From Microbacterium halophytorum (GTDB taxonomy: Bacteria > Actinomycetota > Actinomycetes > Actinomycetales > Microbacteriaceae): a stretch of DNA of 64,000 bases. The notes beneath the pieces are model-generated. The model had not been told where the DNA came from. It worked only from the letters and a program-made list of their open reading frames with translations, and did no database searches. Made by a program: the position numbers and the translations under genes. The stretch covers positions 186,001 to 250,000 of the forward strand of contig NZ_KZ672982.1 in the NCBI RefSeq assembly GCF_002970975.1. The letters run 5' to 3'. This document shows, piece by piece, positions 1 to 7,313 of this stretch (within the stretch, counting starts at the first letter, position 1; each line of letters starts with the position of its first letter).

Positions 1-2
1 CG

Positions 3-533
3 ACGCTGCTCCTGGCGCTGTTCGGCGCCGCCCAGCTGCTGCTGCTCTCGCTCGCGCGGCCCCGCCTGGCGCGCTGGATGCGGAACCCCGCGGTGGAACG
101 GACGGTCGACTGGATCGGCGCCCGCTCGATGACGATCTACCTGTGGCACATGAGCGTGCTGATCGCCCTCGCCGGCATCGGCGTGCTGGCCGCGCAGCAC
201 GAGCTCATCGTTCTGCCGGAGCTCCACTCGGCCGCGTGGTGGCTGCCCCGCCCGGCGTGGCTGGCGTGCGCCGTGGTCGCCGTCCTGGTGGTGGCCGTGC
301 TCGCCGCCCGGTTCGAACCGGCCGTGCGCCGGCCCTCGCGGACCCCCTGGCGCTCCGCGACGGCGGCGGCGGTGGGGATCGGCTGCGTCGCCGTCGTGTT
401 CGTCGTCGGCCTCTCGTGGCCGACCGCTCTCGCCTGCGCCGCGCTGGCGGCGGCCGCCGCGGCCCTCGCCGGCGACGGCCCCCTGCGAGGGCGTCGGCGA
501 CGGGCCGCGGCCGACGCCCTGCCGACGCCCTGA
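3..533 (+). CDS. Acyltransferase family 3 membrane protein, C-terminal part
   Basis: Only the C-terminal part is present; the frame is open to the left edge of the window. The visible ~176 residues are hydrophobic with several membrane segments. A stretch reading ARSMTIYLWHMSVLIAL (about residues 39-55 of the visible part) resembles the late SxxIYLxH segment of the acyltransferase-3 (OafA/WecH-like) integral membrane family, which O-acylates surface sugars or lipids. Two further hydrophobic stretches follow, then an Arg/Ala-rich tail. The start, catalytic His and substrate cannot be judged because the N-terminal part lies outside. Family assignment rests on this one motif plus topology, so it is moderate; another multi-pass membrane protein is possible. 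Confidence 0.6.
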   Translation, partial: TLLLALFGAAQLLLLSLARPRLARWMRNPAVERTVDWIGARSMTIYLWHMSVLIALAGIGVLAAQHELIVLPELHSAAWWLPRPAWLACAVVAVLVVAVLAARFEPAVRRPSRTPWRSATAAAVGIGCVAVVFVVGLSWPTALACAALAAAAAALAGDGPLRGRRRRAAADALPTP

Positions 534-643
534 CGCCGCATCCCTCCAGGGGTGGACGCCGCGGGCGCAAGATCATGCTCAGGTCCGATGCGGACGGCTC
601 CGGCTCGGCCGTACCTTCCATACAGACCACACGAGGAGAGACC

Positions 644-790
644 ATGACGATGGATGAGCGCCCGGCGGGCACGGGGTGCGGGGGACCGGGGGAATACCCC
701 CGCACGAAGACTCCGGGGACCGCCATCGCGCCGGGCCGCGACGCCCGCGAGGCTGGAAGCATGCAGACAGAGCGAGGAGCACGCGCGTGA
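644..790 (+). CDS. Small 48-residue ORF translationally coupled to the DedA gene
   Basis: An ATG is preceded by a strong Shine-Dalgarno sequence (GAGGAGA, five bases upstream), and the frame ends with a TGA that overlaps the GTG of the DedA gene (GTGA). That spacing is typical of translational coupling. The peptide starts MTMDERPAGTGCGG, is hydrophilic and matches no family I know. It may be a real small protein, a leader peptide that meters DedA translation, or chance. The low-complexity Gly/Pro/Arg composition argues for caution. A short GC hairpin (CGGGGG-AATA-CCCCCG) lies inside it. Confidence 0.35.
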   Translation: MTMDERPAGTGCGGPGEYPRTKTPGTAIAPGRDAREAGSMQTERGARA

Positions 791-1878
791 CCGAGATCAC
801 CGATTTCCTGCTCTCCTTCGCAGGTTCCCCCTGGGTGTACGCCATCGCGTTCGCCGCCACGATGCTCGACGGGTTCTTCCCGCCGCTGCCGAGCGAGTCG
901 CTCGTCGTCGCGCTCTCGGCGATCGCGAGCGCGACCGGCGAGCCGAACGTCCTCCTGCTCGGCGTGTGCATGGCGGTCGGCGCGTTCGCGGGGGACAACC
1001 TCACGTACGCGATCGGCCGCGCCGTCGGCACCGACAGGTTCGCCTGGATGCGGGGCAGGCGCTCGCGGCGAGCGATCGCCTGGGCCGAGAGGTCGCTCGA
1101 CCGACGGGGTGCGATGCTGATCCTCGTCGCCCGGTACATCCCCATCGGCCGCATCGCCGTGAACCTCTCGGCCGGCGCGACGCACTTCCCCCGCCGCCGC
1201 TTCGTCCCGGTGTCGGCGGTCGCCGCCGTGCTGTGGGCCGCCTACTCGGTCGGCATCGGCCTGATCGCCGGCCAGCTGTTCGAGGACGTGCCGCTCCTGG
1301 GTGCCGCGGTAGGAGTCGTGCTCGCGGTCGGGATCGGCCTGCTCATCGACAAGCTGCACGGCTACTACCGCCGGCTGCGGCACGGCCGCTCCGACTCACC
1401 CGAGGAGCCAGACGACGACGAGGAGCACGGGAACGCTGCCGACGGTCGTGATGAACACGATGTCGCGGGCGACGACCTCGCCGACGCCGTAGCGCTGGGC
1501 GTAGTTGAACACGTTCTGAGCGCTGGGGAGCGAGGCCATCACGACGACGGCGAGGAGCGCGGCGCCGGTCATGCCGAAGACCAGGGAGCCGACGAGCCAC
1601 GCGACAGCGGGCATCAGGAACAGCTTCATCGCGGACGCCACCAGCACATCCGCCCTGGTACCGCGAGTCGACAGCACGCGGCTGCCGCTCAGAGACAGGC
1701 CGAAGCTGATCAGCAGAACCGGGATCGCCGCGTCGGCCAGCAGCTGCGTCGGTTCCACCACGATGGGCGGCAGGTCGATGCCCGTCGCGGCCACGATCGT
1801 TCCGAGCAGCGCGCCGATGATCATCGGGTTGCGCGCCGTGCGCCCGAGGATCGGCCCCAGCTTCATGCCACCGGTTGA
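787..1878 (+). CDS. DedA/SNARE-associated (VTT domain) membrane protein with antisense-like C-terminal extension
   Basis: The first ~200 residues are a standard DedA (VTT) protein: an N-terminal re-entrant segment with FPPLPSE, a GAFAGDNLTYAIGR glycine/aspartate segment, RRGAMLILVARYIPIGRIAVNL (written here in parts: ARYIPIGR is the family's conserved Arg motif), and two later membrane helices ending in a basic loop near residue 195. DedA proteins act in membrane lipid (undecaprenyl-phosphate or phospholipid) translocation and envelope homeostasis. The GTG start overlaps the stop of a small upstream ORF. What is odd is the end. After the DedA core no stop occurs for another ~160 codons, and this Asp/His/Arg-rich tail is exactly the codon-aligned antisense of the AEC transporter gene. 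Either the native stop was lost or a frameshift lies near 1390-1400. The first ~205 residues are the reliable part. Confidence 0.75.
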   Translation: MTEITDFLLSFAGSPWVYAIAFAATMLDGFFPPLPSESLVVALSAIASATGEPNVLLLGVCMAVGAFAGDNLTYAIGRAVGTDRFAWMRGRRSRRAIAWAERSLDRRGAMLILVARYIPIGRIAVNLSAGATHFPRRRFVPVSAVAAVLWAAYSVGIGLIAGQLFEDVPLLGAAVGVVLAVGIGLLIDKLHGYYRRLRHGRSDSPEEPDDDEEHGNAADGRDEHDVAGDDLADAVALGVVEHVLSAGERGHHDDGEERGAGHAEDQGADEPRDSGHQEQLHRGRHQHIRPGTASRQHAAAAQRQAEADQQNRDRRVGQQLRRFHHDGRQVDARRGHDRSEQRADDHRVARRAPEDRPQLHATG

Positions 1879-2316
1879 GATCCCGTCCAGCAGCACCAGG
1901 AAGACCGGGGTGAACAGCAGCAGCTGCATCAGGATGACGGGCGCCGAGTACGCGCCGTTGCCGAGCACGTAGGTCGCGATCGGCAGGCCGATGTTATTTG
2001 CGTTGACGTACCCGGCACCGAGCGAGCCGATGACCGCGGCGCCGGCGGTGCGGCGCAGAACGAGCCCCGCGACGAGCCCGTACAGCACGAAGACGGTCAC
2101 GGCCGAGATCGCGGCCACGGGCAGCTGCGACGAGAACAGCATGTGCACATCGGCCTGCGACAGCACGCTGAAAAGCAGGAACGGCGACAGCACGAAGAAC
2201 GTCAGGCGGCTCAGCACGTACCTGCCGTGCTCGCCGACGAGGCCCGTGCGCCCGACGATGAAGCCGACGATGATCGCGAGACCCACGACCGCGAAGCCCG
2301 TCAGGGCGTTCAGCAT
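1396..2316 (-). CDS. AEC-family (auxin efflux carrier/malate permease-like) transporter
   Basis: A protein of 306 residues with about ten hydrophobic segments in the two-fold five-helix arrangement of the AEC (MleP/auxin efflux) family. The N-terminus VGLAIIVGFIVGRTGL and the mid-protein GYVNANNIGLPIATY segment (the family's conserved Asn/Pro unwound helix) are clear, as is the second-half GSLVFGMTGAALLAVVVMAS with a following PSAQNVFNYAQRY. It probably exports or exchanges small organic acids across the plasma membrane; the substrate is unknown. I start at the ATG giving MLNALTGF, which matches the family's usual N-terminus; an upstream GTG would add 16 residues. Its 3' half lies opposite the tail of the DedA frame, and it diverges from the UvrA-like gene across about 100 bp. 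Confidence 0.85.
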   Translation of the reverse strand: MLNALTGFAVVGLAIIVGFIVGRTGLVGEHGRYVLSRLTFFVLSPFLLFSVLSQADVHMLFSSQLPVAAISAVTVFVLYGLVAGLVLRRTAGAAVIGSLGAGYVNANNIGLPIATYVLGNGAYSAPVILMQLLLFTPVFLVLLDGISTGGMKLGPILGRTARNPMIIGALLGTIVAATGIDLPPIVVEPTQLLADAAIPVLLISFGLSLSGSRVLSTRGTRADVLVASAMKLFLMPAVAWLVGSLVFGMTGAALLAVVVMASLPSAQNVFNYAQRYGVGEVVARDIVFITTVGSVPVLLVVVWLLG

Positions 2317-2417
2317 GTCGAACCAGGCAGGCGGTGGCTGGACGGTCGGTGCATCGCCTCCCACAATACCGGGCGCGCGCGTGGCACCCTGCGCCGCCGC
2401 GCACTAACGTCGACAGC

Positions 2418-4775
2418 ATGCCCCAGCACGCAGCAGACTCCCACGACACGATCCGGGTGCGAGGCGCCCGCGAGAACAACCTGCGCGGCGTCGACGCCGA
2501 CATCAGGAAGCGGCGCCTCACGGTCTTCACCGGTGTATCCGGATCCGGCAAGAGCTCCCTCGCGTTCGGCACCATCGCCGCGGAATCGCAGCGCATGATC
2601 AACGAGACCTACAGCGCTTTCGTGCAGGGGTTCATGCCCGATCTCGGCAGGCCCGAGGTCGATTCGCTCGACGGGCTGACGACCGCGATCCTCGTCGATC
2701 AAGAGCGGCTCGGGGCGAACATCCGGTCGACGGTCGGCACCGCGAGCGACGCCAACGCGATGCTGCGCACCCTGTTCAGCCGGGCGGCGGAACCGCAAAT
2801 CGGCCCGCCCAACGCGTACTCGTTCAACACGCCTTCTGTGAGGGCGTCCGGTGCGATCACGATCGAACGCACCGGCAAGGAGAAGAAGCAGCGAGCGTCG
2901 TTCACGGTGCTGGGCGGTATGTGCCAGGGCTGCGAGGGCACCGGCCGGGTCTCCGACCTCGACCTGAGCCAGCTGTACGACGAGTCGCTGTCGATCAACG
3001 ACGGCGCCATCACGATCCCCGGCTACAAGCCGGGCGGCTGGTCCGTGCGCTACTACGCGGAGTCCGGGTTCTTCGACCCGGACAAGCCCGTGCGCGACTT
3101 CACGGACGACGAGCTCGCGGCGTTCCTCCACATGGACGAGGCGAAGATCAAGGTCAACGGCATCAACATCACCTATCTGGGCCTCGTGCCGCAGGTGCGC
3201 AAGTCGATGCTGTCGAAGGACCGCGAGGCGATGCAGCCGCACATCCGCGCGTTCGTGGACCGCGCCGTGACGTTCATGCCGTGCCCGGCATGCGACGGCA
3301 CGCGGCTCGCGGAGGCCGCCAGGTCGTCGAAGATCGACGGTCTGCACATCGGCGATGTGTGCGCCATGCAGATCTCCGACGCGCTCGAGTGGGTGCGGGG
3401 GCGCGAGATCCCCGGCGCCGCGCCGATGCTGGAGGCGATCGCGTCGCTGCTGCAGTCCTTCGTCGATATCGGCCTCGGCTACCTGTCGCTGGATCGCGCA
3501 TCCGGAACCCTGAGCGGGGGAGAGGCGCAGCGGCTGAAGATGATCAAACACCTCGGCTCCGCCCTGACGGACGTCACCTACGTGTTCGACGAGCCGACGG
3601 CCGGCCTCCACCCGGCGGACATCGAGCGGATGAACCGGCTGCTGCTGCAGCTGCGCGACAAGGGCAACACCGTGCTGGTCGTCGAGCACAAGCCGGAGAC
3701 GATCGCGATCGCCGACGAGGTCATCGACATGGGCCCCGGCGCCGGGCGGCACGGGGGAGAGGTGTGCTTCACCGGCACGGTCGACGGCCTGCGCGAGAGC
3801 GACACCGCGACCGGGCGCCACCTGCACGACAGGGCGCGCCTCAAGGACGCCGTGCGGACTCCGACAGGCGCGATCGAGCTGCGCGGCGCCGTCTCGAACA
3901 ACCTGCGCGGCGTCGATGTCGACGTTCCGACGGGGGTCCTCGTCGCGCTCACGGGTGTCGCCGGCTCCGGCAAGAGCTCGCTCGTGACCGAGAAGCTCGT
4001 CGGCCGCGAGGGGCTCGCGTTCGTCGATCAGACGCCGATCAAGGGCTCGAGCCGCAGCAACCCGGCGACCTACACGGGCCTGCTGGAACCGGTGCGCAAG
4101 GCATTCGCGAAGGCCAACGGCGTCAAGCCGGCGCTGTTCAGCTCGAACAGCGCCGGCGCGTGCCCGAGCTGCAAGGGCAACGGCACCATCACGACGGAGT
4201 TCGGTTTCATGCAGGGCGTCACGACGCCGTGCGAGGACTGCGGCGGCCGGCGGTTCACCGCCGAGGTGCTCGAGTACCGCCTCGGCGGGCGCTCGATCGC
4301 GGACGTGTTCGAGATGCCCGTCTCCGAGGCGCTCGAGTTCTTCTCAGGCGGCGAGGCGAAGGTGCCCGCCGCCGCCAAGATCCTGAAGCGCCTCAACGAC
4401 GTCGGCCTCGGTTATGTCAGTTTGGGCCAGGCGCTCACGACGCTGTCGGGCGGGGAGCGCCAGCGCCTCAAGCTCGCGGCGCAGATGGGCGAAGGCGCCG
4501 ACGTGTACGTGCTCGACGAACCGACGACGGGCCTGCACCTGCAGGACGTCGAAGCGATGCTCGCAATGCTCGACGCGCTCGTCGACTCCGGGCACTCCGT
4601 CATCGCGATCGAGCACCACCAGGCCGTGATGGCCCACGCCGACTGGATCATCGACATGGGCCCCGGCGCCGGCCACGACGGCGGCGCCGTGGTGTTCGAG
4701 GGAACGCCGGCCGACCTCGCCGCGGCGCGCAGCACGACGACGGGTGAGCATCTCGCGGCGTACGTCGGCGCCTGA
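2418..4775 (+). CDS. Short UvrA paralogue (excinuclease ABC subunit A-like, DrrC type)
   Basis: A tandem ABC-ATPase of 785 residues, against ~940-970 for housekeeping UvrA. The first nucleotide-binding half has Walker A GVSGSGKSS (~39-47), a zinc module (CQGC at ~169, CPAC at ~289), signature LSGGEAQRL (~366) and Walker B VFDEPTAGLHP (~390). The second half has GVAGSGKSS (~513), a zinc module (CPSC ~580, CEDC ~604), LSGGERQRL (~676) and VLDEPTTGLH. Shortened UvrA proteins of this kind occur beside housekeeping UvrA in actinobacteria; the best-known relative, DrrC, protects producers of daunorubicin by acting on drug-bound DNA. No UvrB or UvrC is nearby, so it acts either alone or with the housekeeping enzymes. 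A TAACGT box seven bases before the ATG suggests a leaderless transcript. Confidence 0.88.
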   Translation: MPQHAADSHDTIRVRGARENNLRGVDADIRKRRLTVFTGVSGSGKSSLAFGTIAAESQRMINETYSAFVQGFMPDLGRPEVDSLDGLTTAILVDQERLGANIRSTVGTASDANAMLRTLFSRAAEPQIGPPNAYSFNTPSVRASGAITIERTGKEKKQRASFTVLGGMCQGCEGTGRVSDLDLSQLYDESLSINDGAITIPGYKPGGWSVRYYAESGFFDPDKPVRDFTDDELAAFLHMDEAKIKVNGINITYLGLVPQVRKSMLSKDREAMQPHIRAFVDRAVTFMPCPACDGTRLAEAARSSKIDGLHIGDVCAMQISDALEWVRGREIPGAAPMLEAIASLLQSFVDIGLGYLSLDRASGTLSGGEAQRLKMIKHLGSALTDVTYVFDEPTAGLHPADIERMNRLLLQLRDKGNTVLVVEHKPETIAIADEVIDMGPGAGRHGGEVCFTGTVDGLRESDTATGRHLHDRARLKDAVRTPTGAIELRGAVSNNLRGVDVDVPTGVLVALTGVAGSGKSSLVTEKLVGREGLAFVDQTPIKGSSRSNPATYTGLLEPVRKAFAKANGVKPALFSSNSAGACPSCKGNGTITTEFGFMQGVTTPCEDCGGRRFTAEVLEYRLGGRSIADVFEMPVSEALEFFSGGEAKVPAAAKILKRLNDVGLGYVSLGQALTTLSGGERQRLKLAAQMGEGADVYVLDEPTTGLHLQDVEAMLAMLDALVDSGHSVIAIEHHQAVMAHADWIIDMGPGAGHDGGAVVFEGTPADLAAARSTTTGEHLAAYVGA

Positions 4776-4816
4776 CGCGCCCCAACGCCACGCGTCGCCT
4801 CACGCGTCGCGACGGG

Positions 4817-4839
4817 CATTAGCCGATAATGCACATTAT
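4817..4839. promoter_or_regulatory. Orphan AT-rich operator-like palindromes
   Basis: Two overlapping inverted repeats, GCATTA-gccga-TAATGC and ATAATG-ca-CATTAT, stand out in a very GC-rich background. They lie in the 184-bp gap between two genes that converge, so there is no obvious gene start for them to control. The rest of the gap holds nothing recognisable. It may be a leftover regulatory region of a lost gene, or part of a weak terminator. Confidence 0.3.
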
Positions 4840-4959
4840 GTCAGTTCGGCTCCGAGAAGCCCTCCCCGCACGCCGGCACCAGCGCCACACGACGCCGACG
4901 AACGGGATGAGCGCGCGCTCGATATCGACGGGGTGCTTCGCCACCACACTCCCGGCGGA

Positions 4960-5499
4960 TCACCTCAGCGAGGCGACCCAGCGGTCGACCTCGCGCACCG
5001 ACCGCAGGTGCACGAATTCGAAGTCATCGCGCGCGGCCAGCTCGGAGAGCACGTCACCGAACTCGCGCCGGTACTTGTTCCGCGTGCGCCAGCCCCAGCG
5101 CAGGATGTGCTCCGGGTTGGTGAAGATCGTCCACAGCGGCGGTTCGACCATGCCCGCCCGCCACAGCGCGACCCGTCGCACGCGCCTCCGCACCGTGCGC
5201 TTGATCAGGCGCCAGTACTGAACGCGGAACGGCAGATCGATCCAGACGAGCGCCTGCGCCCTGTCGAGCAGGATCGGCCGCGCATCGCTGTACTGCCACT
5301 CCGTTACCCACGCCCCGCTGCTCGCGAGCTTCCGCACCTCGTCGAGGAAATCGGGACGCGGCGCCCACCCTGGCCCCCAGTGCAGGTCATCGATCTCGAC
5401 GTGGGGAACGTCGAGCAGCCGACCGACGCGAGCCGCCAGGGTCGTCTTCCCGACGCCCGTGACGCCCGCGACGAGGATCCTGCGATGATCGAACGGCAT
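4960..5499 (-). CDS. P-loop kinase-like ATPase (adenylate kinase / topology-modulation-protein fold)
   Basis: A compact 179-residue P-loop protein. Walker A GVTGVGKTT lies at residues ~12-20. It is followed by HVEIDDLHWGPGW, a DxxxW acidic element seen in small kinases of the topology-modulation/FlaR group, and by a lid-like basic stretch (RLIKRTVRRRVRRV, ~118-131). It probably binds ATP and phosphorylates a nucleotide or other small molecule in the cytoplasm, but the substrate is not known for this group. It sits alone between two convergent/co-directional neighbours, 48 bp downstream of the MarR gene, so the two may be cotranscribed. Confidence 0.75.
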   Translation of the reverse strand: MPFDHRRILVAGVTGVGKTTLAARVGRLLDVPHVEIDDLHWGPGWAPRPDFLDEVRKLASSGAWVTEWQYSDARPILLDRAQALVWIDLPFRVQYWRLIKRTVRRRVRRVALWRAGMVEPPLWTIFTNPEHILRWGWRTRNKYRREFGDVLSELAARDDFEFVHLRSVREVDRWVASLR

Positions 5500-5547
5500 C
5501 CGTCGAGCCTAGCGCCAGCTCGTGCGCGGCCCGCTGATCCGTACTCG

Positions 5548-6018
5548 TCAGTCCTGGTGGCGCCGGCGCTCGATGAGGGCCCGCGTCATCCGCTCGAGGA
5601 GCTCCGCCGCACCCTCGAGGTCGGCCCCGGGCGGGGCGACCTCGGCGAGCAGGTCCGCCCAGTTCCCTCGCAGGCGTTCGAGGTTCTCCCCCGCGAACGC
5701 CGTCGAGCGGACGACGACGCCGCGGCCGTCGCCGTGTCCGCTCTCTCGTGTGACGAGCCCCTTGGCTTCGAGGCCGCGCAGCGCTGTCGACAGATTCGAG
5801 CGCTGCAGGCCGAGCAGCTCCGCCAGTTCGCTCGGCGCGATCCCCCCGGCGCGATCGATCACGCGCAGCGCGATGCGCTCGTTGAGCGTGAGCGGAACCA
5901 CCGACTCATACCGATGCCCCGACTCGATCTCGCGCGCCATCGCGACGACCCCGTCGGCCAGATCGGCCAGCGCCTCTCGTCTCGCCACCATTCCCCCATC
6001 GTAGATCCGGTTCGACAT
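5548..6018 (-). CDS. MarR-family transcriptional regulator
   Basis: A 156-residue winged-helix protein. The central part (ERIALRVIDRAGGIAPSE, then LAELLGLQRSNLSTALRGLE) is the MarR helix-turn-helix and recognition helix, followed by the wing (KGLVTRESGHGDGRGVVVR). MarR repressors bind as dimers to palindromes and are released by phenolic or drug ligands. The gene diverges from a Bcr/CflA drug exporter with only 30 bp between starts, and that gap contains an AT-rich palindrome, so it very likely represses both genes. The ATG used has no Shine-Dalgarno and would be leaderless; in-frame ATG and GTG codons about ten residues downstream are alternatives. Length fits the family. Confidence 0.88.
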   Translation of the reverse strand: MSNRIYDGGMVARREALADLADGVVAMAREIESGHRYESVVPLTLNERIALRVIDRAGGIAPSELAELLGLQRSNLSTALRGLEAKGLVTRESGHGDGRGVVVRSTAFAGENLERLRGNWADLLAEVAPPGADLEGAAELLERMTRALIERRRHQD

Positions 6019-6048
6019 TTGATGTTAGTTATATTACTATTATCACCT
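6019..6048. promoter_or_regulatory. Shared AT-rich promoter/operator of the marR-MFS pair
   Basis: The 30 bp between the divergent MarR and MFS genes are almost entirely A/T in a ~70% GC region. They contain the near-palindrome TAGTTATATTACTA (6026-6039; 12 of 14 positions symmetric, TAGT...ACTA arms), the usual shape of a MarR operator. TATTAT/TATAAC elements lie about 5-8 bases from each ATG, so both transcripts may be leaderless and repressor binding would block both promoters at once. Confidence 0.6.
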
Positions 6049-7272
6049 ATGACCACGCTCAACGACCGCTCCACCGGATCGATCCCCACATCGCGCGCCG
6101 CGCTGACGACGGGGCTGCTCGGCATCCTCGCCCTGCTCTCCGCCGTCGCACCGTTCGCGACGGACCTCTACCTGCCGACCTTCCCCGCGATCGCCGCTGA
6201 GTTCGGCGCCGATGCCACCGGTGTGCAGCTCACGCTCACCGCCTTCCTCATCGGGGTGGCCGCCGGCCAGCTGATGTTCGGCCCGCTCTCGGACCGCTTC
6301 GGGCGGCGTCCGCTGCTCCTGATCGGCGCCGTCGTGTTCGTCATCGCGAGCGCCGCAACCGTGTTCGCGCCCTCCCTCGGCGTCCTGATCGCGGCCCGAC
6401 TGCTGCAGGGCCTGTCCGGCGCCGCGGGAATGGTCCTCGGGCGCGCCGTGATCGCCGACCTCGCCGTCGGCCCCGCCGCCGCCCGCGCCATGAGCCTCAT
6501 GATGATCGTCGGCGGCGTCGCGCCCGTGGTGGCCCCGCTCGTCGGGGGCGCCATCGCCGAGTCGCTCGGATGGCGGGGCGTGCTCGCCGTCGTCCTGGGC
6601 ATCGCCGTCGTGATGCTCGTCGCGGTCTCCGCCGGCATCCGGGAGAGCCTGCCGCGCGAGCGCCGCGCGGAGCTCGCCGTCCTCCGCCGCGCCACAGGCT
6701 CGCCCCTGCGCGCCATGCTGTCCCGTGAGTACATCGGCTACACGCTGACGTTCGCGTTCAGCTTCACCGCGATGATGGGCTACATCTCCGCTTCGCCGTT
6801 CCTCTACCAGAGCATGATGGGGCTGACGGAGCTGCAGTACGGGCTCCTCTTCGGCGCCAACTCGCTCGCGCTGATGGCCACGAGCGCGGTCTCGTCGAAG
6901 CTCGTCGGCCGGGTGCCCGCACGCCGCCTCGTCGCGATCGGCCTGATCGCGATGGCCGTCGGCGTGGCCGCTCTGCTCCTGCTCGCACTCGCCGGCGCCG
7001 CCGCCTGGACCCTCGCAGTCGCGGTGTTCGTCGTCGTCGCGTCACTCGGCTTCGTGTTCGGCAACGCCACGGCGCTCGCCCTCGGCGCGGTCCCGGATGC
7101 CGCTGGCAGCGCATCGGCCGTGCTCGGCGCACTGCAGTTCGGCCTCGCCGCCGTCGTGTCGCCGCTCGTGAGCATCGGCGGCGAGACGACCGCGGTCCCG
7201 CTCGCGATCGTGATGGCCGTCGCCGCCGCGATCTCCGTCGCGGCGTTCCTCACGACGCGCCGCGTGCGCTGA
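6049..7272 (+). CDS. Bcr/CflA-type multidrug MFS exporter
   Basis: A 407-residue, 12-helix major facilitator. After a short hydrophilic N-terminus the first helix ends in APFATDLYLPTFPAIAAEF, the Bcr/CflA (DHA1) signature with the TDxYLP motif. The MFS motif A GPLSDRFGRRPLL follows in the loop between helices 2 and 3, and motif C appears as MMIVGGVAPVVAPLVGG in helix 5. Family members expel bicyclomycin, chloramphenicol, sulfonamides and other drugs by proton antiport. Divergent pairing with a MarR repressor indicates drug-inducible efflux. The start is the ATG immediately after the operator; no Shine-Dalgarno is visible. Confidence 0.9.
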   Translation: MTTLNDRSTGSIPTSRAALTTGLLGILALLSAVAPFATDLYLPTFPAIAAEFGADATGVQLTLTAFLIGVAAGQLMFGPLSDRFGRRPLLLIGAVVFVIASAATVFAPSLGVLIAARLLQGLSGAAGMVLGRAVIADLAVGPAAARAMSLMMIVGGVAPVVAPLVGGAIAESLGWRGVLAVVLGIAVVMLVAVSAGIRESLPRERRAELAVLRRATGSPLRAMLSREYIGYTLTFAFSFTAMMGYISASPFLYQSMMGLTELQYGLLFGANSLALMATSAVSSKLVGRVPARRLVAIGLIAMAVGVAALLLLALAGAAAWTLAVAVFVVVASLGFVFGNATALALGAVPDAAGSASAVLGALQFGLAAVVSPLVSIGGETTAVPLAIVMAVAAAISVAAFLTTRRVR

Positions 7273-7313
7273 GGCGGCGCTCGTCGGCGAACCGACCGGA
7301 GTAGCGTAGCCGG

